In this document: positions 26,601-41,600 of the stretch, piece by piece | How positions within the stretch are numbered: position 1 is the stretch's first letter | Layout of the letters: each line of letters starts with the position of its first letter | NCBI GenBank assembly: GCA_964036195.1 | Contig: OZ038452.1 | Location: forward strand, 10,224,704 to 10,288,703 | Direction: 5' to 3' | Length of the DNA stretch: 64,000 nucleotides | Source of the DNA: Sphaerolaimus hirsutus | Lineage: Eukaryota > Nematoda > Chromadorea > Monhysterida > Sphaerolaimidae | The notes under the pieces: model-generated | Database searches by the model: none | Told to the model about the DNA's origin: nothing | Seen by the model: only the letters and a program-made list of their open reading frames with translations | Program-made: the position numbers and the translations under genes

Positions 26601-29600
26601 ACATTCAGTTTACATTGATTTGCGAAGTCAACTAGTGTGTGGACCCATTATGCCCTTTCAACCAATCTGCACACCATCGTATTGATCTATGTGATGGCAA
26701 AGTGAAAATATAAATAGTAAGAATCCAAAAGTTATCAGAGCTGTCGAGAGAACAGCAAATTACCGCTATACAACACGAGCACAAAAACAAAACTGACGCG
26801 ACTAAAACTATTTTTGTCCATTTTGCTCTGGTGCAACAGCTATTTACGTTTTTAGTGAATTCAACACTTATCATCACACATTGTTAATTTACACCAATAT
26901 ATTTGCCAAATGCATTCGATCACTGGTCAAAAACGGTGAATGCACATCTATGTGAATATAAAAAGGTAATAGGTACTTTACCGCAAGACGTGAAACGTCA
27001 CACGAAGCGATTGCACCAGCTCAAAACGGGTACACGACCGGATGCATTAAATACACAGCATGCGGGGGGTTACACACGGCAACGTGGACCAACACAAAAA
27101 ATGCCACATTTCTGCGGACGTACTTAAAAAACTCCATCGAACTGTCAGCGATCAGCGTCTATTTTCACGCCCAAAGTTCCAACGAAGTGACAAATTTTGT
27201 GGACAGGAGCGAAAATGTCCGCCCTTCGTTTGTAATATTCGAATGCGCGTAGATAAGGAAAAGCACGGCGGAAAATGCCACATCAAATGCTGCACGGACT
27301 AAGGTAGACAAAATTTTGGAATCGACTCATTTGCAATGGTGTCAAAGGTGACAAGCCAGAAGAGTTGTGAACGTTTTATTACAAGCTGAAATTCTAACTA
27401 CCGCACATTCTTGAAGAAGTATACCGACCCAGCCCTCTGATAAACCCCATGTGTAAGCGACGTAATTGAAAAATAGTCATTTTCAATACTCTCAGGTCAG
27501 GATTCAGTGTATCTATTATGTCTGAACTGTACAACACAATGTGCATAAAATGTGGAATATAATGACACTGCAAATTTAGTCACTAACACCAATTAAGTAG
27601 CTGATAAAACTCAAGTCTCTTTGAACGGTTACTTATCATTTTCTTTCATGTATCGACAAGTCCTGATGAAAAACAGCCGCCCTGAAATAACCCCTTGAAT
27701 GACTTGCAATAATAAACTAAATCATCCCAGAGCATTTAATCCAAGAATTTACGGTATTACGGTGAGGGGGCGGTATCACACACTAGTGAATTTTTGTACA
27801 TACCGAGAGAAAAAAAACCCTGCTAAAAAGCACAGCAATCTTCTAATAAAAAAACACACATCCACCATCAACAAACTATGCCCACAGCACACGCTCAGCA
27901 CTCAGCACTCAGCGCTCAGCACACTTCAACCACGCGTGTGCCCTTTACCTGCCGGGGCTGTGCGACCGGCCGCCGGAACTGCCCCTGGACGAGTACCGCG
28001 ACGAGTGCATGCTGCTCGGTGCGCGTGACCGCCGTCTGCCGCGGGTCACGCAAATTTGTGGACGAGTGGATTTGAGGCACGGACAGAGAGTCACCTTGGC
28101 TTTTGTGTTGGAATAAAGCGGCTTGCATTCATTACCGGATCGGTGCGATGGCTTTGTGCACCACACTGAACATAGGGAATCTTACCGTACTCCGATGAAT
28201 AAAGTCATGTGAAAATGTGCACCAAATTATTCATTTTATGTAAAATGATGGATTTCATTGAACAGTGTGCAGCTGGTGCAGTACAGATCGGTACGTGCTG
28301 AAATGGCTGAAATGAATGCAAGCTACTTCTAAAAATGGCAGTTCGAAAAAAAGAAATTTAGAGGCCGAGTACAGAATAGAACCCAAATCGCGTCAACGCA
28401 TGCTCTACGGACACATTCATGTTTAGATGAATACATACAAGTAACATTGATGCAGGCAATTCACTACTGTGGACAAGACAAACATTTAACGTTCCGACAA
28501 AGATAGACAAGTCATATACATACACATTTGGTATAATTTCGCACTTGTCAAATCAAAAGACAAGTGTCAAGAATAAAGAAAAGACAAATTGTTTGTCAAG
28601 TGTCAACCAAAAATAGGTCTGGCATTCAGACTGGCATTCTGACTTGACGAGGTGCGAAATTAACCACGGGACAACGCGGGACAAAACTATGTAGAGGGTA
28701 CATAACTTTTACAAAGGGACTTACGTCTTTCGCGCTATCTTCCTACAAAGTTGAAGTTGGCAATTGACCCAGTTGCGGGATTCGTGGGACATGTTAAAAA
28801 CACTGACGGTATTTTTTTAATGGGACATTTTGTTTAGTTCAGGATAATAAAATTCTCAAATTTTTTACAAAACAAAAAATCCAATCCACCACAAGCTGGC
28901 AAATCAATTTTTAAAGCGATTTCGAACCCTGAAAAATCGACAAAAATGTATTTCGATGCCCAAACAGCACTCACCCAGTGTGAACCGATCCCCTCTGAAT
29001 GTCCACATTGTCGGTTCCTCCAACTCCAGCGGTTTGATCGAATTTGTATTCCAATTGTTCGGCCTGCGGTCAAAGATAAATTAATAGATTTATGTATGAA
29101 CATCACAGTAAAAAAAAACTACGGGCATTTACTTTGCACAACTCGTACACTTTCGTATGCAAATCATAACCGTGCACATAGTGTTGAGTTTTCATCCCAA
29201 AACATTGTCGGTACACGTGCATATTCATGGTGCACAAAGGTGACTCTTGGAGCCACTCCCAGACCCTGTAAAAAGCCTTGTAAAATGCAAATGTCATGCG
29301 GTGTCAAAAGTCATGGAAAATGCCCTGCAAAATGGCAAACGTACGTTTACCATTTTGCAGGGCATTTTCCATGACTTTTGACACTTTGCATGACATTTGA
29401 AATTTTACAGGGCTTTTTACAGGGTCTGGGAGTGCCTATTGGTGTACAATAGATTTTGCACGGTAAGTATTGCATATGAAAATTTACGAGATTGCAATTT
29501 ACAGTCTACTCCTTGTGAGTGCGTAAAAGACGCAAAACAAGCAAAATGGCAACTGGTGGGACGAAAAATTGAAGCCGTGCCATTTGCCAAGCCCGCTAGT

Positions 29601-32600
29601 TTCTAAGTTGTTCTAGAAATTCCCTAATTTAGAATCCAATTCGAGTGTGTAGAAAATTTATGATGCAATTTCATCTATTTGAAGTAGTTAGAGTTACTAA
29701 AAGGGATTTGTAAACAAGGTTTTTGGGGTCAAAGTGACCTTCAGATTTGAGCATAAGCAAAGAAGCTAAGAAGTTAAACATCATAGAAAAAGACTATAGA
29801 AACGCAATAACATCACCAACGAAAGACTTATCGACCTACAAAAGATGAGTCAATAAAATTCAAAAACCAGCTGTCCGAACACAGATGTTATTTATGTATA
29901 TCAGACACTCTGAGTAAAAGCGCATAGTAAAAAATTTAGGTAAATTCAGAAATGCCAACACACAGCACACTTATTCAATTATGTTAATTACGTTAGAAAT
30001 GGGACCTTGATGGGAAATGAGAAATTCCGCACCTTATCAAAGGATAACTCAAGTGACAAATAAACTTTTGAGTTACAAGTCAAGTGAAAAAAAATTGTGT
30101 TGACAAACATTGAAACTCAAGTTATCACTTACAAGTTTACGACCTTATCATTTCACTTATCACTTGACAAGGTGTGGAAAATCGCCCATTAACAATCATT
30201 TTCACTTCCCACTGGCATCACTGACAATAGCTTCACTATCTTCAATAACCGCCAGTTCCCACCTAGACTGATCTACACTACTATCAGCCGCAGCGACCAA
30301 ATTGCACACGCCGGAATGATAAAAAATCTCCTCGTCCGATGGAAAGTGCAACATGAGCGGCGTTTCATAAACACTTTGAATTTGTTCGCTTTCCAAGCCG
30401 TCAACTTTGCGATCGTTATCCATCAAAGTGTCACTTTCCGCCGCGGCTCTCATTCTCAAAATGGAATCACATTCTGACAAATTCGAAGCTTCCCTCATCG
30501 TTTCCACGGCGGAATCTTCACATTTTCCATCCAAATTAACGGCCACGTCTACGCCTACTTCCCTACTTTGCATTTTCGGTTTGGACAGAAAATCCTCGGG
30601 AAATTGCATCTCATGATTGGACACTAATTGCACTGAAACGACTAAGCGACTAGCGAGAAGCTCGGATAGCTCGCCGGCGGCGCTCAGCTCCGCGGCCGTG
30701 TGCTAAAATCGAGTCGACCGGAGATTGGAAAGGCGCCAAAAATTTGTTTGTATTTATACATTTCTTCACCGGGAAAAAATACTTTTTAGAACGACTTAGA
30801 ACCGGGGCAGGCTGGCAAACGTAACCAATGCGACACATTTTTTCAACAACAACCATTTAGCAGCGAACACCCAATTCCACAACTCAAAAAGCGCACCTGA
30901 TGCTTCTGAATGATACTCTCCAGTTCCTTGGTGTCGTCGCCCATATGAATGGCTTCTTGCTGCAGATCGGTGTACTTTTGCGTGAGCGGAACTTCTGCTG
31001 GCGGCGCGGCCCTTTGAGGGGCCTCGTGCACCTTTTCCGGCGCCGCGTGCTGTGGAAGGAAGGATGTTTTCTCGCAAAAACTTGAAAATGGCCAGTTGCC
31101 AAAAACACTTCCAAAACGAATTTGTCATAAGCGACAAAGCTAGGGTTCAAACGGGATTTACTTTTCGGTATCAGGATCGTGATTGTTGTTTTTAGATTTC
31201 GGGATCGGTATCGAGATTTGGGTCACGGGATCACGATAGCGATTTGAAAATTTTGGGGATCGTGATTTTCAGATTTTGGGTCGGGAGTTCCGATTCGGGA
31301 ATGGAAAACCCTGAAACTTTGCGGGGTTCGGGATGCGGGATCGGAATCCCGTTTGAAACCTAGACAAAGCACAAAATGAACCTGGACTGGACTGGTGGTG
31401 CTCGTGTGCATCATGGCATCGGCGGTCTCAAATCCTTGCGCCGCCTCGCCCAAACCCTTGCCCAGGTTGTCACCGAAAGTTTCAGCCTGATGTGCAGCCG
31501 CAGCCGCTGCGTCCTCACCTGCGCGAATCGATAATTTAAATATGACTTCAATCTGCGTGCGACTTTCGACTGTGCATCCTAAATTTACACAAAACAACGT
31601 CACAAATAACTCGCGCAACAAATTTCACTCCACGACATACAAACAAACGAAAATGGATACAAAACAACATCGAAATCCTCAGGGCACCATAAGGGTAGGG
31701 TCTCCTTTTTGGGCTCTCTGCCAAACCGGCATCATATCTCATGGGGTGAACTTTTCTGCGTTCATCTTCACTCATTGCCCCATTCACTGCCGGTCCGGGA
31801 TATTGGCCATATTGGGGGTGTTGTCTATCAAAGTCTCTGCTAGCCCTGTCTCTTGGCAGACTGCCACCAGCATCGCTTACAGGGTAATCTGGATAGATAT
31901 GGGACAATGGTACACTATTGTAGGGATTACGGTAGGTCAAAATACGGTAGGTTGTGCTTAAATGGGACATGCGGTTGTTTGACTTTGGAAAATTGTGACA
32001 GTTTGTGTGAATGGTGGTGAAAAGTATGCAGCTAAAACGGAAAATCAAATGCTGCATTTTTCATCATTGAACATGCCAGGGTGATACCATTTCCGAAGCC
32101 TTTACCACGATAACGTCAAAAGCCCTCTATAGGTGCAAAAATATCAAAATTCACCCTCCATTTGTGCTCCATACTGCAAGGTGCCATATCTAGAGTCCAA
32201 TGTTTTATCGAGATAATCCGTTCCCCCTGTGGCGCTGCTTCTAAGTGTGTCATTGAGACCTTCTCTCAATAAACCGCCACCCCCGTAGTGCAACGTGTCC
32301 AATTCCGTTTCCGACTGGGCCCCAGCCGCAGCAGATTTTGGCCGCTTGCCAGAAATGTGCTCATCGCCTTTGGAAAGATGGTTAAAATTGGGCAAGTTAG
32401 GCGGATATCGTTTGATTTTGATAGAGTTTGAGGAAAGGATCGTTATTTTTCTGTGGATTTTTTAATGAAACAAAACCGAAAGATGAATAGTGATGGAAAT
32501 ACAGTAGTCCGCCAAATATACAACACGTGAAACGAAATGAAATATGAAAGCATTCCACCACAGAAATAAATTGCACATTACAACATCAATGGCATCATTT

Positions 32601-35600
32601 CATGCAACTTGCATAACTGCACTACACTAAACAAAACGAAAAACATGCAACCTCAAAAAAATTTGAAAACTGGAAAATAAAATGACGGGCAACATAACAT
32701 ACCTTCATCCTCACTCTCAGACATGAATGTTTCGTTCATCACCTCGGGATTTTGTGGCCTGAAAATGTAACCGTGTAAATTAACAGCAAAAATACCAAAT
32801 CGACTCCTTCCCATCAATTCCAACACAATAGGGCCTACACAAACTAGTTGACATCGACACCAAATGTCAACTGGTTCCGATCCCAATCGAAAGCTTGCTG
32901 ACGAGGCAACGAACGACGTTCAGATGCGAGCATGAAATTGGGATCGGAACCAGTTGACATTTGGTGTGAAACTGGCAGGCAAGTACGCATGTATCAACAA
33001 GCGTAATCAAAAGAATTTCCACATCTTCTGATTTACCTGTAACGTTCCTCCACATGAGTGGTTGTCTCGGTGATCACAGTCGTTTCAGTGATTGTGCGCA
33101 GAGTCTCGATCACGCTCACGTAGCCCAAACGCTGGGCTATGGCCAGTGGGGTCTGCCCGCCTGTGTTTTGATGGAAAATAGTTAGTGAGTGACTTGTTTT
33201 TTATGTGGATTGACGATTTATTTCATTTGGAACCGAGCCAAAAATTAATATCAGTACGCGCGGCCACACGCAAAACGAATATGGATAATCGTTCGCAAGC
33301 GTGCTAAAAGAATTCTGCACTCATGGTGATCTGCACTTTTTGTGTTCTGGAGCTTTGAAAATTTAAAGCGCGTTGAGTCAAAATTGAATCGTTGAGGGAG
33401 TCAAAATCCATTCAACCTAACAAAACCACCCAAACCCCCAACCCCTCACCAGTAGTCTGCGCATTGGGACTGGCGCCAGAATCAATCAACAGCCTCACAA
33501 CCGCATTATGCCCCTGCTGGGCGGCCTGATGCAGCGGCGTGTAGCCGGCCCTGGTGGTCGAGTCGACCTTGGCGCCGTTGCGCAACAGGAACTTGACCAT
33601 GTTGATCTGGCCGAAGTGACAGGCCACGTGCAAGGGAGTGTAGCCGGCCTTCGTGGGCGGGTCGATGTCCGCCTCGTGGGCGACCAGGACTTCGGCCACG
33701 TCGACGCGGTCTTCCTGTGATGGCGTTGGTTACGCAGTCAGGTTGTTGTTGTATGTTAGGCTTTTGTGAATCCACACACACGCTGGATGTCAACTGAATT
33801 TAGGTCAACTAAATTTGAGTGATTTGTGTGATTTCAACTTCACTATTTACATCTGATAGAGCATAATCAAATTTAAATCAAAATCAAATTTCATGACACT
33901 CAATTTTCATTATTTCCGTTAATTGTGATGCTTTTCAAATTTATTTCGTTGACATTGAGTTGACACGAATTTACGACGTCAACTACCATGTGTGGGCCCT
34001 TTGGTGCGGCAGCCTCAAACGAACCTGTGCGCACAGATGCATCGGTGTCAGGCCATTCTTGGCGCTGGCGTTCACCTCGGCCTTCTGCTGGAGCAGCAGC
34101 TGCGCCATGTCCTTGTGGCCCTCCTGCGCGGCCAGGTGCAGCGGCGTGAAGCCCGCCTTGGATTCGGCGTTCGGGTCGGCCTTGTAGGACAGCAGAGTGG
34201 ACGCGATGTCCAGCTGAGAAGTGGGTAGATGAGGTTTGAGACTCCAACTCGAAATTGGTTAGGTATGTAATTGAGGATCGATATTGATATTGATACATGT
34301 TTCCAACATTTCGAAATTTCATTAAAAAAATCGACACCTCCAGAAACGGTGGATAGTGCATATTGAGCTGTCTGAAGAGATTGATTAGTGCTCCGTCCAC
34401 TTTTATGTACAAAATTGATGCTTGAATTTTACATGGAGCTGTAATTCCAGCTTAGGTACACCGGCTAAAACCTCACTAAGACTGCCCAGGAAAATCCAAT
34501 GAGAGACGATCCGGAAACGACAAAAATATTCCTGACCCTTCAATCACTTGAACTGATTCTCCACAGATTGTCCCAAAAACACCACCTGATTCTTCTTAGC
34601 GGCGATGTGAAGCGGCGTGTATCCATTCTTGGCGGCCGCCCTGGGCTCGGCGCCCTTCTCCAACAGGAGCATGGCCACCTTGTCGTTGTTGTAGTGCGCG
34701 GCCACGTGCAGCGGCGTCACTTGGTTCTTGCCTTCAATGTTCACCGGCGTGCCGCGGTCGAGCAGCAGTGCGGCCACCTGGGCAATTGGTGATAGACAAT
34801 AATGGGATATGCTGCTAAATCAGTTCATTTTTAAATAAATATTTTAGAATTGATTTTTTGCACAATTCAAGTACAAATATATTCTTAGCAAATACAAATT
34901 TAGATTCAAGTACAAAAAGCTCCCCCGTGCCAGCGAATCGGGGAAAATACTGACATATCGCCAGACATAGTTATGATATTCAAATGCAGGAAAATACAAC
35001 CCAGATAAAGCTTGACGCACGTTGTAATTGCCATACTTTGCGGCGAGATGCAGCGGGGTGAAGCCTTTCTTTGTGAGCGTCTCTTTCTTGGCGCCGTGGT
35101 CCAGCAGAATGGTGGCAACCTCCTCTTGACCTGAAAGCGCAACACACATACATATTAAAATACATAATATGACGTATTGTGCCTGCGCATACTAGTTTTC
35201 ACACGAAATTTTGAAAAGTCGCAAATCAGCTTAGAACGAATTTGAGTTTTCTACAATGAGGTAGCAGTCAACTACAGTTGACGGACATTAAAAATGACCT
35301 ATTCTGGAAAACTCAAACACGTTCAAAGCTCATTTATCAGTTTTCGAAATTTCGTTTGAAAACTGGTGTGCGCAGGGCAATTTACACAATTCACGATCAC
35401 TTCATCCTCAACAATAGCACAAATCAATCAAAAATGGATCCAAAACAGACCCTCTTTAGCGGCGATGTGCAGCGGCGCGTACAAATCCCTCGTAGCCGCG
35501 TCCACATCGGCGCCAGCCTGGATCAGCAGCATGCAAATGTCCGTGTTGCCCAGACGGGAAGCGATGTGCAGCGGCGTTTGCAGTTCGCGAGCTTTCGCGT

Positions 35601-38600
35601 CCACCTGCGACGAGAGATTCGGGTTATTGAGGATTTCGGGTCGGGACTTTCGGAACGGATTTTTCTGGTGTTGGAAGTAGAGATCGAGATATGGTCGGAA
35701 CCCCGGTCACATGTACCTACCTCTAAACAAAGATATTTATTATCCTTACGCACGACGAAATAATAACAACATTCAAGTGAATACGGGGTTATATTTGTAT
35801 TTTGTGACACTCAAAATCGGCATGAACCACGTTTAATGTTACATGTATCAATCTCCTGGTAAAAAGCATGATCAATAAATTTCGAGACCCAAGTTAGCTA
35901 TCTATCGATTCAGAGGTGAGAATGTTGCCAACTAACACCTCGCGCACTCCAGAGTCGCCTAGCAACCACGTGGAGCAAATATTGAGCGATTTTCGTTAAT
36001 ATTTTCACTCAAAATTGTCAATTTTTATAACATTTTACCATTTTCAAATTCAAGATCACTAATTCTTACGCCATTTTGCCTATTTTCAACTATAAATAGG
36101 CGTTTATCGCCTATTTAACTATATAAATTTCACAGGTCGGCACAAAATTTGACCACAAAGCAACACTACTGGCCGCACTCACATTGGCTCCATTCCTCAG
36201 TAAGATCCTGACAATGTCAGTTTGGTTGGCCCTGGCAGCCAGGTGCAGCGGCGTCTCTCCCCTCACAGTGGCCGCGTCCACGGCGGCGCCTTGTTGGATC
36301 AGGTAGATGCAGATGTTCATGCAGCCCATGAAGGAGGCCACGTGCAGCGGGGTCAGGCCCGACTGCGACGGGTTGGGTAAAGTGGATTGTAGATGAGTCG
36401 AGATCAGGTTTAATAATAGAATATACGTGAAGACTGGGGGCAGTCACTGCAAAGTGTAAAGTAAAGTGTCAAATGTCATGTCAATGTCATGTCAATCAAA
36501 GCAAAAACAAGAAGATTTGATTACTGAACTTTGCATGACAATTGACACTTTACTTTACATTAGTCATCACAATTGACAGTTTGCATGACATTATATTTAC
36601 ATGACATTTGACACTTTACATGGTCTGGCATTGGCACCTGGCCTCGATAGACATCTGTGACCAAACACAACCACCGCGGCGCCACCCACCTCTGTAGTGG
36701 CTTCGATGCTAGCCTGGTACTTGAGCAGCAGCTCGACCACCTTGATGCGGTTCTTCTTGCACGCGATGTGCAGCGGCGTGAAGCCGTTCAGTGCCCTGGC
36801 GTTTGCGTTAGCATTCCGATCCAAAAGTAGCTTGGCCACGCGCACCTGCAAAATGGGTGGACACTGTTTGGTGTAACAATGGCAAACAAAATTCGAAAAC
36901 GTATTCCAATTTTTTAATTTTTTTAATTTTCGAATTTTTTTTCACCCCTAGAAATCTTATTTCTATTTTTATTTCACCCCTATTTCACACATAAAAATCA
37001 ATTTTTCTAGAAATTCGAAAAATTGAAAAAATCCGGTATTTTTGGCTCAAAAATGAGTATAATATGCAGAAACACATTAAAAACATCAATTTCATATGAA
37101 TCTATTCATAGCGGCAGTAAAAAAATTGAAAGTGTATCTGCGGCAACAGCTTGGAAGACTGTAAAACATGAGAGTATTCAAAATTCATCAGAAAAATTCG
37201 AAAATGTAATAATTTGGTGCAAACCATTCGTGAAGTAATCAAAAAGATTCGAAAAGTCAAAAAGTAATCAAAAAGATTCGAAAATTCGAAACGTAATAAA
37301 AAAGATTCGAAAATTAGAAAACTAAATTAGAAAACGATTTTCGGAAAAAATCTAAATTCTTGAAGTTGGTTTGGAAAAAACTTAAAAATTTAAGCAGTTT
37401 CCAGAGGCTTTGCCATCGTTATTTTGGTAGCATTTCGTTTAAAATACTTATGCACTACCGCGAAATTCTATCCCAACAATTTAAGCGCGCTTAGCACCCA
37501 CAAAACAACCCAAACCCACATGTCCACAATGCGCAGCCACATGCAGCGGCGTCAGATAGTCCACGGTGACGTCGTCGACGGGCGCCCGGTGGTAGAGCAG
37601 GATCCTGGCCGAGTCGACGTGGTCCCCCTGGGCGGCCATGTGCAGCGGCGCCAGCCCGTTCTTTGTCTTTGCACTTATTGGCGCGCCTTTCTCCAGCAGT
37701 AGGTCGATCACCTGCGAGTCGACCGTCGATCGTTTTCTTTTCCAAATCGTCGTAAACCGACTATACTCGGCGGACGTCGCACTTAGTATGGAAACCTACC
37801 ATGATCTATGTATCTGAATATAAACCAAACATTTTATAGTTTTTCATAATAATATTTCGTGTTTACTATGGAATATTTTATTACGAAATTTATCACAGAA
37901 TTTTATTCAGTAAGTTATGGTCGGATTATGCACAAAGTGTGCAATCGATCGGTATACTTATTTACCAAGTACCTAACGATGCTCACTTTACAGTTCACCT
38001 AAACAATCGATCGCACGTGCAACCAACGACAAAGGCACCTGATCGTGTCCGCTCCTGGCGGCGCAGTGCAGCGGCGTCAGCAGATCCCTAGTCCTGCAGT
38101 CGATCACGGCGCCGTGGGCGAGCAACAGCGACACCATGTTGCTCCTGCCCCACTTTGCGGCCACGTGCAGCGGCGTGATGTTGTGCCGCGCCTGGAAGTT
38201 CACGTTGGCGCCCTTCTGCAGCAGCAGCTGCCCGATAGACTCGTTGCCGTAATGCGACGCGATGTGAAGAGGTGTGAAGCCCGACTGAAATGGTGGGTGG
38301 GGAAGGGGATTATTCTGAAAGAGAGCCTGGAAGAGAACAGCGGTGAAGTGTATAGTTTGAATTTATATTTATCGTTTTACAAAATCCAAAGCAAAATTGG
38401 AACTCGAAGTTAAGTGTATTCAGCACGCGGTTTGGATTTTGGAGAGATAAATGTACAAAGGGACGTATTTGTAACTGATGAAGTGATAGACGACCTAATT
38501 GTTCCGCAGAAAACTTTTAAAAAAATTTTCATACAATCATCTGACCAACTGCGCAATCATTTACTTTCTCAACAGCACTCAATAATCAATACAACCACTC

Positions 38601-41600
38601 CACCCTCCCGTAAAACATGCAACACTATCAAAGCAACCTTGCTGGCCACATCGGGGTTGTGCTCGTTCTGGAGCAGCAAGGTGGCCGCCTTGGTGTCGTC
38701 TTTCTTGGCGGCGATGTGCAGCGCGGGCAGCCGCACCTTGCCGCGCGTGTCGTTCTCCAGCAGAATGGCCACCACTCTGAGAATGGGAGAGTTTGAGCTT
38801 GGAGTGAGGTAGAGGATAAAATGGGACCGGCGTTACAATTTTCGGGTACCCGGAATGGATTTTGTTCAAGGAGAACCCATTTGAACCAGATTAGGTATAT
38901 TTAGCCGAGGTGATAAAACTGTAACTTGACAGTGCGTGCGAAGTATGCCACAATTATTATACACGGCGGACTTGATACTCTGCACTCGCGCTGATTTGTC
39001 ACACATCGGAAGCGTGCTAATTGCAATTAGTGCATGCGATTTTTGTGGGAAAGAAATCATTATTGTCAATATGTTAACGTATTTATAACGTTATAAGTAT
39101 AACAGCAACGAATTTTTCAACGTTTTTTGAAAATTTAATGCGTTATTTACCGTTGGCACACTTCCAATGGGAACCACGTGTGCAAGGTGTAAAGTACTGA
39201 GAAAGCCGAGCTCACCTATCATGTCCTTGTTGCAGGGCGACAGCGAGCGGCGTGAAGCCATCTTCGGTGGCCAGATTTTGATTGGCGCCGTTCTTCAGCA
39301 GCAACGTGACCACGGCGTCATGGTTCTCTTGCGCCGCCATGTACAGCGGTGTGAAGCCGCTCTGCGAAATTTGAAGAAAAATGATCTCAAAGTAGGAAAG
39401 TGATAAGGGACATTAGATGCGGCGAGTTATCCATTCATACAAAGGTGACGTGGGAAAATGTGGTAATAAAATAACAATACAGCATTTACTCGAATAATTC
39501 CCTCGTCTTCAATAATTTCCCCCGTTAGACGAGTGAGGAAACAATAATTCACCCTAGAATATATCCCCCTTAAAGCATATGATAAATGTGTTTTGTATAA
39601 TTTGTAAAATGGTATGTTTTGCTGTTTATAAAGCATGCTAAAAGATTTTGACGAAATAAAAATTCCCCCTCGAATAGTCCCCCCTCAAAAAAGTTTAACG
39701 AAAAAATAATCCCCCCGGGGGATTATTCGAGTAAATAGGCATTTTTGTTTAAAAAAATTTATGACGATTTTTTATATTAAGAAAGATGCCAAATAAACGA
39801 ATGTTTAAAAAACGGGGTCAATTCAAACGTTTACATGACCCCAGATCTACAAACGTCCAAAACACCCAAATAACATAATCCGAACTCACCAGCGACTGCA
39901 CATTCACATTTGCACTGTACTCGATCAGAATCTGCACGATAACTTCCTGGCCCGCTAGCGAGGCGATGTGCAGCGCCGTGTTGCCTTTCTGTAAATGGTA
40001 AATGGAAATTGTGTTGCGATTTGAGGTCTTTAGAAGTTTAAACAGTGTGCCCATTGCGTGTGGAGTGTGCACATCGCCTTCACGCGATCCCCAAACTACA
40101 ATTTGATTCATTCACATTTTATTTTTCACCCAACCCAGACACAGACAACAATATCTTGAAGCTGTGAAAAATGCATCCAAACATGCTCCGAATAGACCCA
40201 TGCATTCCGACCGGACGCAGCTAATATTTGTTAGCCGCAGAACAGACATTTGCATACACAGCGAGCAGAGCGTTCGGAGCACATTGGAGCAGTAGCAATC
40301 ATCAATGCATGTTTTATTAGCACAAACCCCAACGATGTTCGGCCGCATGCATGGATGCGTGAGCGATGAGCGGCGCGGCTGCAGCACCGAGCCCAAACAC
40401 TCGAGTGGCTTCGAGCAGCAAGGAAATTGCACTGCCGCGGAAACAACGCGCACATGCACATGCACCACAATAGGGCCAAGGATTGCATGTGTTCATGAAG
40501 GGAGTTTCCCCCAGTCACTGCGCACTCTATGTCGAAGGACAGAGCAGTGCAGTGCAAAATTGCAAGTTTCAGTTCGGCGCCACCAGCTTACTCGTACAAA
40601 TAGGGGCTTATATTTCAGATACACATATAGCAGGGGTTCGGTATATTTTGAACCGCTGATTGACTGCTAGATAAGCCAGCTGCGGCCCTCTCGTTGATGG
40701 ACAGCTGAAAAAACTTTGTGGGGTGCCCGAGGGCGCCGCCAACAGATTTCAATTCGATTCGAAAATTTAGATATATTTGCGGATGGATAACAAAACTTCT
40801 TTTCCTGTACAAAGTCAGGGGGGCTGCTGCACCCCGGCACCCCCAACACTGCAGCCAAGACACAGTGGCTTGTGTAAGTAGCGACAAAGACGACACATCT
40901 GTCAGATCGATACAGTTAAGCTGGGCCAAAGCAGCCAGCCAACACGGTGATACCACATGTATGTAGCTATTCAGCTGTAGGCTTGTGCATTCAGTTGGCC
41001 TCAGAACTAGAGATGGCCAACGTTTTTAAATCGTGTTCAAAAAAACCTTTTGACACTACCGAGCATTGACACCGTTTTTTTATAAAATGTCAGCTGAACT
41101 TTTCAATGGTTTTAGAACTAGGTATTTTGCATTTCTGCGCTTAACATTGCGCTCAATGTATTAACTTTCTCTTAAATATAAGACCATAAACGTATACATT
41201 TGACTAAAGTTGAGTTGACAAAAAATGACATCTTGGCAGAAATCATCACTTAAATGTTATCCCATGGTTTTGCAGTTATTGTGTGGCTCACACAACATCA
41301 CAAGTACTATTAAATGTCTGGCATACCTGTAAATATATGTTGACTCATATTTATGTTATCACAGCTAGGATGAAAAAGCGCTTTCCTCAACGACCACACG
41401 TAAATTGTAAATGTAAATTGTTTGAAATCAAGAAATTGTAAATTGTTTGAAATATGGTTGAGTCAATTTATGCAGGTATATCAGACAAGTGGCAATCTTT
41501 GTGAAAATATTTATAGCTATAGATAGGGTTGGATGAAATCGATTTTTTTTAACGACCCCGATTTTTTTTTAAAAATCGATTTTTTTTATAAATCGATCAT

